Below, piece after piece: positions 31,642 to 40,454 of a DNA stretch of 64,000 nt (positions within the stretch are counted from its first letter, which is position 1; every line of letters begins with the position of its first letter). Location: NCBI GenBank assembly GCA_964567045.1, contig CAZMLE010000010.1, positions 1-64,000 of the forward strand. The letters are read 5' to 3'. Made by a program: the position numbers and the translations under genes. Source of the DNA: JAFNGF01 sp964567045. GTDB lineage: Bacteria > Planctomycetota > Phycisphaerae > Sedimentisphaerales > Anaerobacaceae. The notes under the pieces are model-generated. The model was not told the DNA's origin, searched no databases, and was given only the letters and a program-made list of their open reading frames with translations.

Positions 31642-33693
31642 TCACAGAGGTTTCTTCTTTTGTCTGCTTAGCTTTCTGGAGGCTAAATAGCTGCTTTTTT
31701 TCCTCCTCGACTCAGCCAGGACCAGCTCCGGCAGCTCCTTTAATTCTCGTAGCCGATCGCGCAGGAAAGCAGCCCGCTCGAAGTCAAGTGCCTGAGCCGC
31801 CTCAAGCATTTCTCGCTCAATCTGATTACCAAGCTCCACCTTGTCATATTCGCTGTCCTCGAAGCGAATCGCCTGGCGGGCCGTTTCTCTTGCCTTTATC
31901 CTGTCAGTCAGAGTTCGCCGGATTTCCTTTCGAATCGTCTCCGGCGTAATGTTATGCTCTTGATTGTACTGTAACTGAATTTTACGGCGTCTATTTGTTT
32001 CGTCAATAGCTTTTTGCATTGAGCCGGTCACGGTGTCGGCGTACAAAAAGACCGCAGCGTTGACGTTTCTTGCGGTTCTACCGATCGTTTGTATCAGCGA
32101 GGTCCGGCTTCGCAGGAATCCTTCCTTGTCCGCGTCCAGGATAGCGACGGCTGAGACTTCCGGCAAATCCAGGCCTTCTCGCAGCAGGTTGATGCCCACC
32201 AGCACGTCGAAGTCACCGTTTCGCAGGTCCCGCAATATCTCCACTCTTTGCAGTGTGTCGATTTCGCTGTGTAGATAACGGCATCTGAAACCCTTTTTCG
32301 TTATATAGCTCGAGAGGTTTTCGGCCATTCTTTTTGTCAAGGTTGTAACGAGCATTCGCTCTTTTGCTTTGACTCTCTTTTCGATCTGGCCCAGCAGATG
32401 TGGAATCTGGTTGCTGGCAGGATGTACGAAGATTTCAGGGTCGAGAAGCCCCGTCGGCCTTATGATTTGCTCGACTACCTCGTTAGTGCATTTCTGAAGC
32501 TCGAACGGCCCCGGCGTGGCAGAAACAAAGATTATGCGTGACCAATTTTGCTGGAACTCCTCGAATCGCAGCGGCCTGTTATCCAGCGCGCTGGGTAATC
32601 TAAAGCCGTGTTCAACCAGAACCTCTTTTCTGCTTCTGTCACCGGCCCACATCGCCTGCAATTGTGGTATGGTGGCGTGGGATTCGTCAAGGAATAGAAG
32701 AAAATCCTTTGGAAAGTAGTCTATAAGCGTGTAAGGTCTGGCTCCCGGCGGAAGTCCTGCCAAATGCCGGGCGTAATTCTCGATGCCGCTGCAGTAGCCC
32801 ACCTCTTGAATCATCTCAACATCATACATTGTTCTGGCCTGCAGTCGCTGAGCTTCCAGCAGTTTACCCTGGCTGCGAAACTCAGCCAGCCGCTCCTGTA
32901 GCTCCGCCTTTATACCGGTGATCGCCGAACTGATGCGGTCGCCGGGCATAACGTAGTGCTCAGCAGGATAAATAAAGACCTCGTCTTCAACGGCCAGCGT
33001 CTCGGCAGATATAGGATTTATGTAGCTTATTTGTTCTATTTCGTCGGCGAAGAATTCGATGCGAACGGCGAAAGATTCGTAGGATGGATACACCTCAATC
33101 ACATCGCCGCGCACCCTGAATGTCCCTCTCTGGAAATCGATGTCGTTTCGGGTGTACTGGATGTCGGCTAACCTGCCGAGCAGCTCATTTCGGTCAACCC
33201 GCTGGCCGGTGCGGATTGACACTACGCTGGCTTTGTAGTCTTCGGGCGAGCCCAGTCCGAAAATGCACGACACAGATGCGACGATGATGCAGTCGCTTCT
33301 TGTGGAAAGGCTGGTAGTGGTGGAAAGTCGGAGTCGGTCAAGGTCGGCGTTTTTCGAGGCGTCCTTTTCTATGTATATGTCTCGCTGCGGAATGTACGCT
33401 TCGGGCTGATAATAGTCGTAATAGCTGACAAAATATTCCACGGCGTTTTCCGGGAACAGTTCTTTGAACTCCTCGTAGAGCTGGGCGGCCAGCGTTTTGT
33501 TGTGGGATATTACCAGCACTGGCAGGTCGAACTGGGCGATGACGTTAGCCATAGTGAAGGTTTTGCCGCTGCCGGTAACGCCCATTAAGGTCTGGAATTT
33601 CTTGCCTGCGTGTAGGTCTTCCACCAGCCGCTCAATGGCTTTAGGCTGGTCGCCCGCGGGCTTAAACTGGTTGTTTAGTTTGAATATGCCCAT
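31642..33693 (-). CDS. uvrB: UvrABC excinuclease subunit B
   Basis: Damage-verification helicase of nucleotide excision repair. Walker A is GVTGSGKTFTMAN near residue 40. The beta-hairpin that probes DNA is YYDYYQPEAYIP. The helicase motifs include DESHAT, and the C-terminal UVR domain (LEAAQALDFERAAFLRDRLREL) binds UvrC. Length is 683, normal for the family. No uvrA or uvrC is adjacent. GAGG lies upstream of the ATG at a slightly long distance. Confidence 0.97.
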   Translation of the reverse strand: MGIFKLNNQFKPAGDQPKAIERLVEDLHAGKKFQTLMGVTGSGKTFTMANVIAQFDLPVLVISHNKTLAAQLYEEFKELFPENAVEYFVSYYDYYQPEAYIPQRDIYIEKDASKNADLDRLRLSTTTSLSTRSDCIIVASVSCIFGLGSPEDYKASVVSIRTGQRVDRNELLGRLADIQYTRNDIDFQRGTFRVRGDVIEVYPSYESFAVRIEFFADEIEQISYINPISAETLAVEDEVFIYPAEHYVMPGDRISSAITGIKAELQERLAEFRSQGKLLEAQRLQARTMYDVEMIQEVGYCSGIENYARHLAGLPPGARPYTLIDYFPKDFLLFLDESHATIPQLQAMWAGDRSRKEVLVEHGFRLPSALDNRPLRFEEFQQNWSRIIFVSATPGPFELQKCTNEVVEQIIRPTGLLDPEIFVHPASNQIPHLLGQIEKRVKAKERMLVTTLTKRMAENLSSYITKKGFRCRYLHSEIDTLQRVEILRDLRNGDFDVLVGINLLREGLDLPEVSAVAILDADKEGFLRSRTSLIQTIGRTARNVNAAVFLYADTVTGSMQKAIDETNRRRKIQLQYNQEHNITPETIRKEIRRTLTDRIKARETARQAIRFEDSEYDKVELGNQIEREMLEAAQALDFERAAFLRDRLRELKELPELVLAESRRKKSSYLASRKLSRQKKKPL

Positions 33694-33776
33694 ATTTATA
33701 CATTTTAACCTCAGATAGCACCAAGTTCATGGTTTTTCTTGTGGTGGAGCCCAAAGGTTTCGGCTGTAGTTTGCCC

Positions 33777-34571
33777 TTATTTCGCCCGGTCGGGATAAAC
33801 GACGGCTGCGACAAGTGCAGGGCCGTATCGACGCCATAGACTCTCCTGGTCGAGTTGTTCGGCGTTGGTGGGAAGTTCCAAGGTTATGATGGGTATGCGA
33901 AGGGTAAGGCCGGCGTAGGAGCCCAGCGAACCTGGCTGTGCGCCCAGCCTGCGTATGGGCAAGTCGCAATGTTGGGCCATGTGGCTGGCCAATGCAGTGG
34001 CAGGGCCATCGTAGTCTATGCACGTCAGCGGCTCGTGAATGCTTACGATGCGGTCTGGCGTGTACTGCCGGATGATCTGGTGGATGACGCGAGCTTCCGG
34101 CTCGGAAAGCGCGCTATATCCATTCTGCGCGTTGTTCTGCCGGTTGGCGCTTGCGAAGTTGCGGTTTAGGTCCACGCCATTAGCGTTGAAACGCGTACCA
34201 CGAGCTATTCCATCCGGATTGGCAACCGGCAAAATGATGACTTGTTGTCCCTGCAGCAGCTCTGGGCGCTCCTGCAGATACCCTGCCAGCCGTTCGGCAA
34301 GTCGTGCCCCGGCCGGCTCATTGCCATGAATGCCGGCCAGGATGAAGGTCGCATCATAGCCTTGACCCACCACGACGGTTTCAATCGGTCGATTCTGGAC
34401 CGATCTGCCGACGGTCCGGCGCTGAGCAGCCAATTCGGCTGGCACACGGGCTGTGACAGCGACTATTTCAGGAGGGCTAAGCGGCTGGTAGCAGCCGGCA
34501 ATACCCCAAAGGCCGGCCAGCACACAGACCTTGAACGCAATCAGGCGCTTGTCTTTCATATCTATATTCAT
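33777..34571 (-). CDS. M14-family zinc carboxypeptidase/murein amidase lipoprotein
   Basis: A 264-residue predicted lipoprotein (lipobox GIAGC near residue 27). The M14 zinc site is visible: GIHGNEPAG (His and Glu ligands), the Asn-Arg motif NGVDLNRNF and the third-ligand segment SIHEPLTC. The pattern is closest to MpaA/murein tripeptide amidases, which trim peptides from cell-wall fragments. The expected catalytic Glu lies in ITLELPTNAEQL near the C-terminus. Location would be the periplasm. Start at ATG 34571 or 34559; neither has a strong ribosome site. Confidence 0.8.
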   Translation of the reverse strand: MNIDMKDKRLIAFKVCVLAGLWGIAGCYQPLSPPEIVAVTARVPAELAAQRRTVGRSVQNRPIETVVVGQGYDATFILAGIHGNEPAGARLAERLAGYLQERPELLQGQQVIILPVANPDGIARGTRFNANGVDLNRNFASANRQNNAQNGYSALSEPEARVIHQIIRQYTPDRIVSIHEPLTCIDYDGPATALASHMAQHCDLPIRRLGAQPGSLGSYAGLTLRIPIITLELPTNAEQLDQESLWRRYGPALVAAVVYPDRAK

Positions 34572-34775
34572 TCGGCAGGATTTGCCCGTTGCTGTAGAAA
34601 TTCGACAGTTGAACGATTATAAATTCTGGGGGTCGCGCTGATATTCCGCGGCCTTGTTTGCTACTCGAGCTTTGTGCCTGGTTTCTGGTGGAGAAATCTG
34701 ACTCCCGTAGCCGATTATAGCTTATGGAGGAGGGCTTTTTCGTGGAAGCTCAGATACTAAGAAGGAAACGGGCAA

Positions 34776-35456
34776 ATGGCGGACAGACAGAAAAAAGCCA
34801 GGCTTTTTATATACATCGTGGTTGCCGTATGCCTTGTTATCCTTGCGTATCTTGCGAGAGGCCTGTATTACGGTGCGGTTACGATACACCAGCTTTTGGC
34901 TGAAAACAAACGCCTAAAGCAGGCCATAACGAATCTTACCGCTGAAGAGCAAATAGGTTATGCAAAGGTGGTCGCACAGGATTCAAAAGACGGGCAGCTT
35001 TTTACCACCATAAGATTTGTTGAAACCGCCAGGGACAACAAACTGAAAAAGATTCTGGAGAAAGAATACGCCATCGCCGGCGATGTAGTCCATTTTGACG
35101 CGCTGATAGTAAAGTTCGGCGACAAAATGGTTATGGATGGCAAGGCAAAGGCCCTATACTTGTGGAGAAGAGTCTATGGCGAGAAAATGGCCCCGGAAAG
35201 CGGCTTTGCCATAGAAGAACCGGGTGCCGAACCCAAAAGGTACAGCGATTTGCTCAGGGTCTTGCCTGTAAGACAGAGAGAGCTTTTCTGGTCCAACATC
35301 TGGGACCTGGCAAATGACCCCGGCAGGCTCAAAGAATATGATATTGAAGCCATCTACGGTAACGTCGTTTATTCGAGGCTGCAAAAAGGGCTTATCTACG
35401 TCTTCAAGATAAGCTCAACGGGCCAGGTTTATCCCGAAATCGTTCCCGAAATGTAG
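34776..35456 (+). CDS. Membrane-anchored protein of unknown function
   Basis: A 226-residue protein I do not recognise. It has a short basic start, one membrane helix (FIYIVVAVCLVILAYLA), then a short Leu/Glu/Lys-rich stretch that could be coiled coil (HQLLAENKRLKQAITNLTAEEQ). The remaining globular part contains FTTIRFVETA, LWRRVYGEKMAPESGF and LYDIEAIYGN-like text. AAGGAAACGG before the ATG is a good ribosome site. It stands alone between the divergent M14 gene and lhgO. Confidence 0.6.
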   Translation: MADRQKKARLFIYIVVAVCLVILAYLARGLYYGAVTIHQLLAENKRLKQAITNLTAEEQIGYAKVVAQDSKDGQLFTTIRFVETARDNKLKKILEKEYAIAGDVVHFDALIVKFGDKMVMDGKAKALYLWRRVYGEKMAPESGFAIEEPGAEPKRYSDLLRVLPVRQRELFWSNIWDLANDPGRLKEYDIEAIYGNVVYSRLQKGLIYVFKISSTGQVYPEIVPEM

Positions 35457-35606
35457 CGCCCCCAAACACCCCGCCCGAGGAATTTCAAATCTCAAATCTC
35501 GAATCTTTCCTGTTTCACTGAGCGAGTCTGTTTGTGGATTGACGGCGTTAGCCTTGTTGATTATCGTATGGCTGAAAGCCGGTTTGGTGCCTAAGGGATT
35601 GGCGCA

Positions 35607-36830
35607 ATGAAAACGAAGGTTGATTTTGATGTTGTTGTCGTAGGGGGCGGAATCGTGGGCCTGGCCTCAGCGTACAAGATTACGCTGAGCCATCCGGATA
35701 TTTCTGTTGCGGTGCTGGAGAAAGAGCAACAGGTGGCGGCGCACCAGACCGGCCATAATTCGGGCGTCATCCATTCCGGGCTGTACTATAAGCCCGGCAG
35801 CAATAAAGCAAAAACGTGTGTTGAGGGGCGAAAAGAGCTTATAGCCTTCGCCAAGAAGCACAAGATACCCTTCAAGATTACCGGCAAGATAATCGTCGCC
35901 ACAAAGGAAAAAGAGCTGGCCAAACTTGAGCAGATTTTTCAAAACGGCTTAGAAAACAACATAGAAGGTGTTGAAAAAATTGGGCCAGAGCAGATCAAGG
36001 AAGCCGAGCCATTTTGCGATGGGATTGCAGGTATCCGAGTGCCGTGTACGGGCGTCATTGATTTTACGGAAGTTGCGAAGAAATTGGCGCAGCTAATACA
36101 AACAAAAAGCGACGGCAATAAAGTCCTGACTTCGCACGAGGTAGTGGGCTTTGATAGGCACGATTTCTATACAAATGTCGTGACAAATAATGGGACTTTT
36201 GCTGCCCGATATATCATCAACTGTGCGGGCCTTCAGTCCGACAGGCTTGCCCGGATGGCTGGGGTCGATCCTGGGATGAGGATAGTGCCTTTTCGCGGCG
36301 ACTATTACCAGTTGACCGAACAAGCCGGCGAAAAAGTCAAGGGCCTGATATATCCTGTGCCGGACCCGGCATTTCCCTTTCTTGGCGTGCACTTTACCCG
36401 CAAGATCGACGGCTCGGTTGAGTGCGGCCCGAACGCCGTTCTATCATTTAAGCGCGAAGGCTACGGAAAAACCGATTTTAGCTGGTCGGATTCCTGGGCG
36501 TCGCTTTCTTATTGGGGCACCTGGCGACTCTTCCGCAGACACTGGATGTATGGCTTAGGCGAATACGCCAGAGCATTCAGCAAAAAACTGTTTCTTGGGC
36601 AGTTACAGAGGCTTATTCCTTCGCTTGGCCCCAACGACATAAGGCCCGGCAATGCAGGAATACGTGCTCAGGCGCTTGCGCGGAACGGCGAACTGATCGA
36701 TGATTTCAGAATAGAAAGACGGACAGACTCTATCCACGTCTTGAACGCACCTTCGCCGGCTGCAACGGCTTCGCTTGCTATCGGCGATCATATAAATGAA
36801 ATTGCTACAAAATACTTTAACCTGTGGTAA
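35607..36830 (+). CDS. lhgO: L-2-hydroxyglutarate oxidase/dehydrogenase
   Basis: FAD-dependent DAO-family oxidoreductase that converts L-2-hydroxyglutarate to 2-oxoglutarate. The dinucleotide-binding GGGIVGLASA is at residues 13-22. Family signatures include HQTGHNSGVIHSGLYYKPGS, CTGVIDFTEVA, FRGDYYQL and the C-terminal AGIRAQA and NAPSPAATASL. Length is 407, as usual. AAGGGA precedes the ATG. The window also holds a YdiJ-like D-2-hydroxyacid dehydrogenase at 5923, so both enantiomers may be handled, from separate loci. Confidence 0.9.
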   Translation: MKTKVDFDVVVVGGGIVGLASAYKITLSHPDISVAVLEKEQQVAAHQTGHNSGVIHSGLYYKPGSNKAKTCVEGRKELIAFAKKHKIPFKITGKIIVATKEKELAKLEQIFQNGLENNIEGVEKIGPEQIKEAEPFCDGIAGIRVPCTGVIDFTEVAKKLAQLIQTKSDGNKVLTSHEVVGFDRHDFYTNVVTNNGTFAARYIINCAGLQSDRLARMAGVDPGMRIVPFRGDYYQLTEQAGEKVKGLIYPVPDPAFPFLGVHFTRKIDGSVECGPNAVLSFKREGYGKTDFSWSDSWASLSYWGTWRLFRRHWMYGLGEYARAFSKKLFLGQLQRLIPSLGPNDIRPGNAGIRAQALARNGELIDDFRIERRTDSIHVLNAPSPAATASLAIGDHINEIATKYFNLW

Positions 36831-36841
36831 AACCGAAGACC

Positions 36842-36897
36842 GTCACCGCAGGGGTGACGGCTAAACATAATATTTAGCCCCGCAATTCATTGCGGGG
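36842..36897. repeat. Head-to-head pair of palindromic repeats
   Basis: GTCACC-GCAGG-GGTGAC (36842-36858) is followed by GGCTAAACAT. Then comes the mirror tail ATATTTAGCC leading into CCCCGCAA-TTCA-TTGCGGGG (36878-36897). Two units of the dispersed family face each other, which shows that the GCTAAAYAT tail is a real boundary of the element. Confidence 0.65.
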
Positions 36898-36959
36898 TAA
36901 TATTTCACGTTTTATGCGGGGTTTTGGAAATTAACGATTTTTGTAGGCAAAGGTGTGTG

Positions 36960-37304
36960 ATGAGAACACTCGAAACTGCAAAACTATGCCAGAAAGAGCG
37001 GGAATCGATACTCGAAGCGGTCAGAGCCTTGAAGTGGGATTTGCCCGTAACGCGAGTAATACTGTTTGGCTCGAAAGCCCGTGGCGAGGATCAGCCCGAC
37101 TCAGACATTGACCTTCTGGTGCTTACCTCTTGTCCGGTCAGCGGCAGGTTGCGGGCGACTATTTCCGATCGCTTAGCCGACATCAACTTACAAAATGACG
37201 TCCTGCTAACATCGGTTGTGATATCCGAACAGGATTGGTCAAGCGGACTGATCCGCTATATGCTGATTCACGACGAGGTTGAAAGAGACGGATGTGAAAT
37301 ATGA
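36960..37304 (+). CDS. MNT-type nucleotidyltransferase (antitoxin-like)
   Basis: A 114-residue minimal nucleotidyltransferase. The active-site pattern GS-x9-DxD is LFGSKARGEDQPDSDIDLLV, with a more distant acidic residue in DVLLTSVV. In characterised MntA-HepT pairs this protein attaches AMP to the HEPN partner and silences it. I start at ATG 36960, with AAAGG upstream, rather than the longer reading from 36924. Its last four bases overlap the start of the HEPN gene (ATGA), the usual layout for these pairs. Confidence 0.85.
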   Translation: MRTLETAKLCQKERESILEAVRALKWDLPVTRVILFGSKARGEDQPDSDIDLLVLTSCPVSGRLRATISDRLADINLQNDVLLTSVVISEQDWSSGLIRYMLIHDEVERDGCEI

Positions 37305-37699
37305 ACGAAAGTGAAGCACAGAAAACAATGATTGGACTATGGCTGAAAAAGGCTGATGAGGCTCTGGCTTCGGCTGAGCTTGAAGTAAACGCTGGACATA
37401 CAGGCTTTGCGGTGAACCGTTTATATTATGCCTGCTTCTACGCGGTAACGGCACTTTTGCTCCGCGATGGTAAGCAGTTTGCCCGGCATTCAGCGGTCAA
37501 ATCCGAATTTGTTCGAAGCTACGTCAAGCCCGGCCAGGTGGATGCAAGATGGAATAAATTCTACCAAAAGCTATTTGACGACAGACAGGAGGGGGACTAT
37601 GTCCCTACAGTGAGTTTTGAGAAATCAGATGTTTCGGCACGTCTCCACCAGGCCCGCGAATTTATAGATTTGATTCGTAGTCTTATTGGCACTGAGTGA
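37301..37699 (+). CDS. HEPN-domain protein (MNT partner)
   Basis: A 132-residue all-helical HEPN protein of the Pfam HEPN group. NRLYYACFYAVTALLL is the typical second helix and FARHSAVKSEFVRSYV the conserved segment after it. The canonical RNase motif R-x4-6-H is not clear in the expected helix; the nearest His follows later (ARHS). It may therefore be a weak or inactive RNase, as in many PF05168 proteins paired with MNT. Overlaps the MNT gene by four bases. Likely a toxin-antitoxin or stress module. Confidence 0.8.
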   Translation: MNESEAQKTMIGLWLKKADEALASAELEVNAGHTGFAVNRLYYACFYAVTALLLRDGKQFARHSAVKSEFVRSYVKPGQVDARWNKFYQKLFDDRQEGDYVPTVSFEKSDVSARLHQAREFIDLIRSLIGTE

Positions 37700-37827
37700 A
37701 AACGGCTATGGCAGCAGCACCAGCCATCGGCCATTGTATAGGTGAGATAGCTACCATGTATTTCAGCCCATGGTCTATGAGACCTCGTCCAGACCCGGGC
37801 CGCGAGTCATCAGCAACCGGCAGCTAA

Positions 37828-40269
37828 ATGAGCAAGTATCAAATTGACAGTCTGTTTGCAGAAATGGATTCCCGCTTGGGTCGGAGTGACGATGGAGCGG
37901 TCTGTAATCATATCATACGTGTGGCGTTCGAGTCGGCGGCGGATGTGGAGTTTGATTATCTTGTGCCGGACGAACTCTGGCCGATAGAACCCGGGCAGCG
38001 CGTGGAAGTCCCCTTCGGCAAAAAAAACAAACTTGAGATTGGCTTCTGTGTTGTGGTAGAAGATCGAGATTGCTTCGCTGCGCTCGCAATGACGCAAGCA
38101 GGGGGCAAGCAGTTCAAACTGAAACAAGTTGCCAGGATTATTGATAAAGAGCCGTTGGTTGGAGCCGAGCTTATGGAATTGGCCCGGTGGATCAGCAGCT
38201 ATTATGTGTGTCCATTGGGCCAGGTCTTAGCGGCGATGGTCCCGGGTGCTGTGAAAAAAGGCGCCGGCGCCCGAACAGCGAAATATCTTTATCTGGCAAC
38301 CGGCCCCGACAGCATCAATGAAATTGTCGTGTATCTCAAAGGCAGTAGGCAAAAGCAAATTGCGAAATATTTGCAGGAAAAAGGTGCGTTCGATCCAGAA
38401 ACCGCGCTGGAATTGCAGACGGTCTTGCAAGTAATCGGCTGCGGGAACGAGTCAATAAAGAAACTGGCCCAAAAGGGTATTATAAGAATAGCCGAGAAGA
38501 CGATCTTAAAGTCTTTGCCCGCCATTCCGAAAGGAATGGTAATAAAAGCAGAGAACGTAGTTTTGAATGAAGACCAGCAAAAGGCGCTGGCTCACACAAA
38601 AGACAAGATCGACTCCGGCAAATTCAGTGTTACACTTCTGCACGGCGTGACCGATAGCGGCAAGACCGAGCTTTATATAAGAGCTATTGAACTTATTCTT
38701 CAAAAGTGTAAGACTGCCATTGTTCTTCTTCCTGAAATTGCGCTTACCGCTCAGACGGTACAGAGGTTCAGCGCCAGGTTCAAGAAAATCGCAGTGATGC
38801 ACTCGGCGTTGACGGCTGCCCAGCGCAACGCCCAGTGGCATAAGATAAGGTCCGATGATGCAGATGTGGTTATTGGCGCCCGCTCGGCAGTTTTTGCCCC
38901 ACTGCCGCGCCTTGGACTTATCGTTGTTGATGAAGAGCATGAGCCGAGCTACAAGCAGGATACCGCGCCTCGATATCACGGCAGAGACGTGGCGATAAAG
39001 CGGGCCCAATTGGCTAGCGCGCATTGCATCCTGGGAAGCGCCACTCCGTCGTTAGAGACGCTACGCAATTGTCGGAATAAAAAACATTTTAGCGTAGTTC
39101 GTTTGCCCAAACGGGTAATGGACTTGCCAATGCCGCAAATGCGGCTTGTCGATCTGCGGCAGGGAGGTTTCACGCGAGACGGCGTAAATCTTATAAGTGA
39201 GCCGTTGGCTACGCATCTACAACAAATTCTAGCAAAAAAAGAGCAAGCAATCCTGTTTTTGAATAGGCGCGGCTATAGTAATTTTATATTTTGCCCATCC
39301 TGTAAATATACTTTACAATGTCGCAACTGCGATGTTACCTTGACTTTTCACAAGCGCGTCCCCTCGGCAAGCTCGGGGCAGGCTCTGAGCCGGGTCGAAG
39401 GATCGCAGCTTGCCAGCCGCGCGCTGACCGCCGCCAGAAAGCATATTGATTACGGCTATGCCATGTGCCATTATTGCCTGGCGCAGACGCTGGTACCGGA
39501 CAAGTGTCCTTTGTGTGGCAAACGTATGGCGATGATAGGGCTTGGCTCACAACGGCTCGAAGAAGAAGTGGCCAGGAAATTTCCGCAGGCCCGCCTGGCC
39601 AGAGTTGACAGCGATTCTATGGCCGGCAGAGACTATTACCGGGTGCTCAACGACTTCAGCGAAGGCAGAATCGACATATTGGTTGGGACCCAAATGCTCG
39701 CCAAAGGTCTGCATTTCCCAAACGTAACCCTGGTGGGTGTTATCAGTGCCGACACTTGCCTGTATCTACCGGATTTCCGGGCGAACGAGCGCACCTTTCA
39801 ATTGATTTCTCAGGTTGCCGGCCGAGCAGGACGGTCGCTAAAAAAGGGTATGGTTTTCGTTCAAACATTCTTGCCGGACCAGCCGGCCATACAGTTTGCT
39901 CTCAAGGCGGACTTTGATGGCTTTGTCGAAGAGGAATTAAAACATCGTAAGGCCTGCAATTTGCCGCCGTTTTGGCGGTTGGCTGCTATTATTATGCGCG
40001 ACCAAAATTTTGAAAAACTTGAGCTGGCGTGTAACAGAATGCGCCAGATTTTGGACGGCATCATTGATACAAAAAGATTAAGGGCGACCGTCCGCGGTCC
40101 CATGCCGGCGGTGATAAGCCGAATCCAGCGGTTTCACAGAATGCAGATAATTATCCAGGCTCCGCAGGCGACGGTCTTGCGCGACTTATTTAGTGCCCTG
40201 CGGGCGCAGCAGCCGATTCGCCCGGCGGTAAAGGTTGCGATAGATGTAGACCCTGTTAATTTATTGTAG
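37828..40269 (+). CDS. priA: Primosomal helicase PriA with in-frame repeat insertions
   Basis: Replication-restart helicase, 813 residues. The N-terminal DNA-binding domain begins near residue 30 (VAFESAADVEFDYLVPDE). Helicase motifs follow: Walker A GVTDSGKTE, VVDEEHEPSYKQ, the zinc cysteines CPSCKYTLQCRNCD and CHYC...CPLC, and GTQMLAKGLHFPN. Three segments are encoded by widespread intergenic-style repeats: residues about 12-22 (MDSRLGRSDDG), 79-89 (DCFAALAMTQ) and 511-530 (PSASSGQALSRVEGS). The last enlarges the loop between the two zinc-binding halves. The ATG at 37828 has a poor ribosome site, and the first 30 residues are partly repeat-derived, so the true start may lie near 37915. Confidence 0.93.
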   Translation: MSKYQIDSLFAEMDSRLGRSDDGAVCNHIIRVAFESAADVEFDYLVPDELWPIEPGQRVEVPFGKKNKLEIGFCVVVEDRDCFAALAMTQAGGKQFKLKQVARIIDKEPLVGAELMELARWISSYYVCPLGQVLAAMVPGAVKKGAGARTAKYLYLATGPDSINEIVVYLKGSRQKQIAKYLQEKGAFDPETALELQTVLQVIGCGNESIKKLAQKGIIRIAEKTILKSLPAIPKGMVIKAENVVLNEDQQKALAHTKDKIDSGKFSVTLLHGVTDSGKTELYIRAIELILQKCKTAIVLLPEIALTAQTVQRFSARFKKIAVMHSALTAAQRNAQWHKIRSDDADVVIGARSAVFAPLPRLGLIVVDEEHEPSYKQDTAPRYHGRDVAIKRAQLASAHCILGSATPSLETLRNCRNKKHFSVVRLPKRVMDLPMPQMRLVDLRQGGFTRDGVNLISEPLATHLQQILAKKEQAILFLNRRGYSNFIFCPSCKYTLQCRNCDVTLTFHKRVPSASSGQALSRVEGSQLASRALTAARKHIDYGYAMCHYCLAQTLVPDKCPLCGKRMAMIGLGSQRLEEEVARKFPQARLARVDSDSMAGRDYYRVLNDFSEGRIDILVGTQMLAKGLHFPNVTLVGVISADTCLYLPDFRANERTFQLISQVAGRAGRSLKKGMVFVQTFLPDQPAIQFALKADFDGFVEEELKHRKACNLPPFWRLAAIIMRDQNFEKLELACNRMRQILDGIIDTKRLRATVRGPMPAVISRIQRFHRMQIIIQAPQATVLRDLFSALRAQQPIRPAVKVAIDVDPVNLL
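37861..37895 (+). repeat. Dispersed repeat in priA (ATGGATTCCCGC type)
   Basis: GAAATGGATTCCCGCTTGGG followed by GTCGGAGTGACGA matches the widely seen repeat built on ATGGATTCCCGC and GGAATGACG. Here it encodes part of the PriA N-terminus in frame. Confidence 0.5.
38061..38092 (+). repeat. Dispersed repeat in priA (GCTTCGCTGCGCTCGCAATGAC type)
   Basis: GAGATTGCTTCGCTGCGCTC and GCAATGAC form the familiar intergenic repeat often seen in MAGs. Here it is read in frame as DCFAALAMT inside the PriA DNA-binding domain. Confidence 0.6.
39359..39410 (+). repeat. Dispersed repeat in priA (SASSGQALSRVEG type)
   Basis: CCTCGGCAAGCTCGGGGCAG through GAGCCGGGTCGAAGG encodes PSASSGQALSRVEG in frame between the zinc-binding cysteines. 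A related sequence in the opposite orientation is at 42339-42361. Confidence 0.6.
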
Positions 40270-40270
40270 C

Positions 40271-40299
40271 TTGCAATTGGCCGGCTGCTGTGCTATAGT
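40271..40299 (+). promoter_or_regulatory. Promoter for tRNA-Pro
   Basis: TTGCAA (40271-40276) and TATAGT (40294-40299) with a 17-base spacer, ending 15 bases before the tRNA. It begins two bases after the priA stop. Confidence 0.6.
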
Positions 40300-40314
40300 C
40301 GGGTATTGGTATAT

Positions 40315-40389
40315 CGGGGTGTAGCTCAGTTTGGCAAGAGCGCTTGGTTCGGGACCAAGAGGTCGCTGGTTCAAGTCCAGTCACCCCGA
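40315..40389 (+). tRNA. tRNA-Pro(CGG)
   Basis: A complete cloverleaf. The acceptor CGGGGTG/CACCCCG is perfect over 7 bp, the D-arm is GCTC/GAGC, and the anticodon arm CTTGG/CCAAG has loop TTCGGGA, giving anticodon CGG at 40350-40352. The T-arm GCTGG/CCAGT has loop TTCAAGT. C1-G72 and discriminator A73 fit proline. CCA is not encoded and must be added. Confidence 0.95.
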
Positions 40390-40454
40390 TTGAAAATACG
40401 CCAGGTCGTTCTTTCCTGCCTTTCGCGAGATAGCCTGCGAAATAGTTGCGCAAG

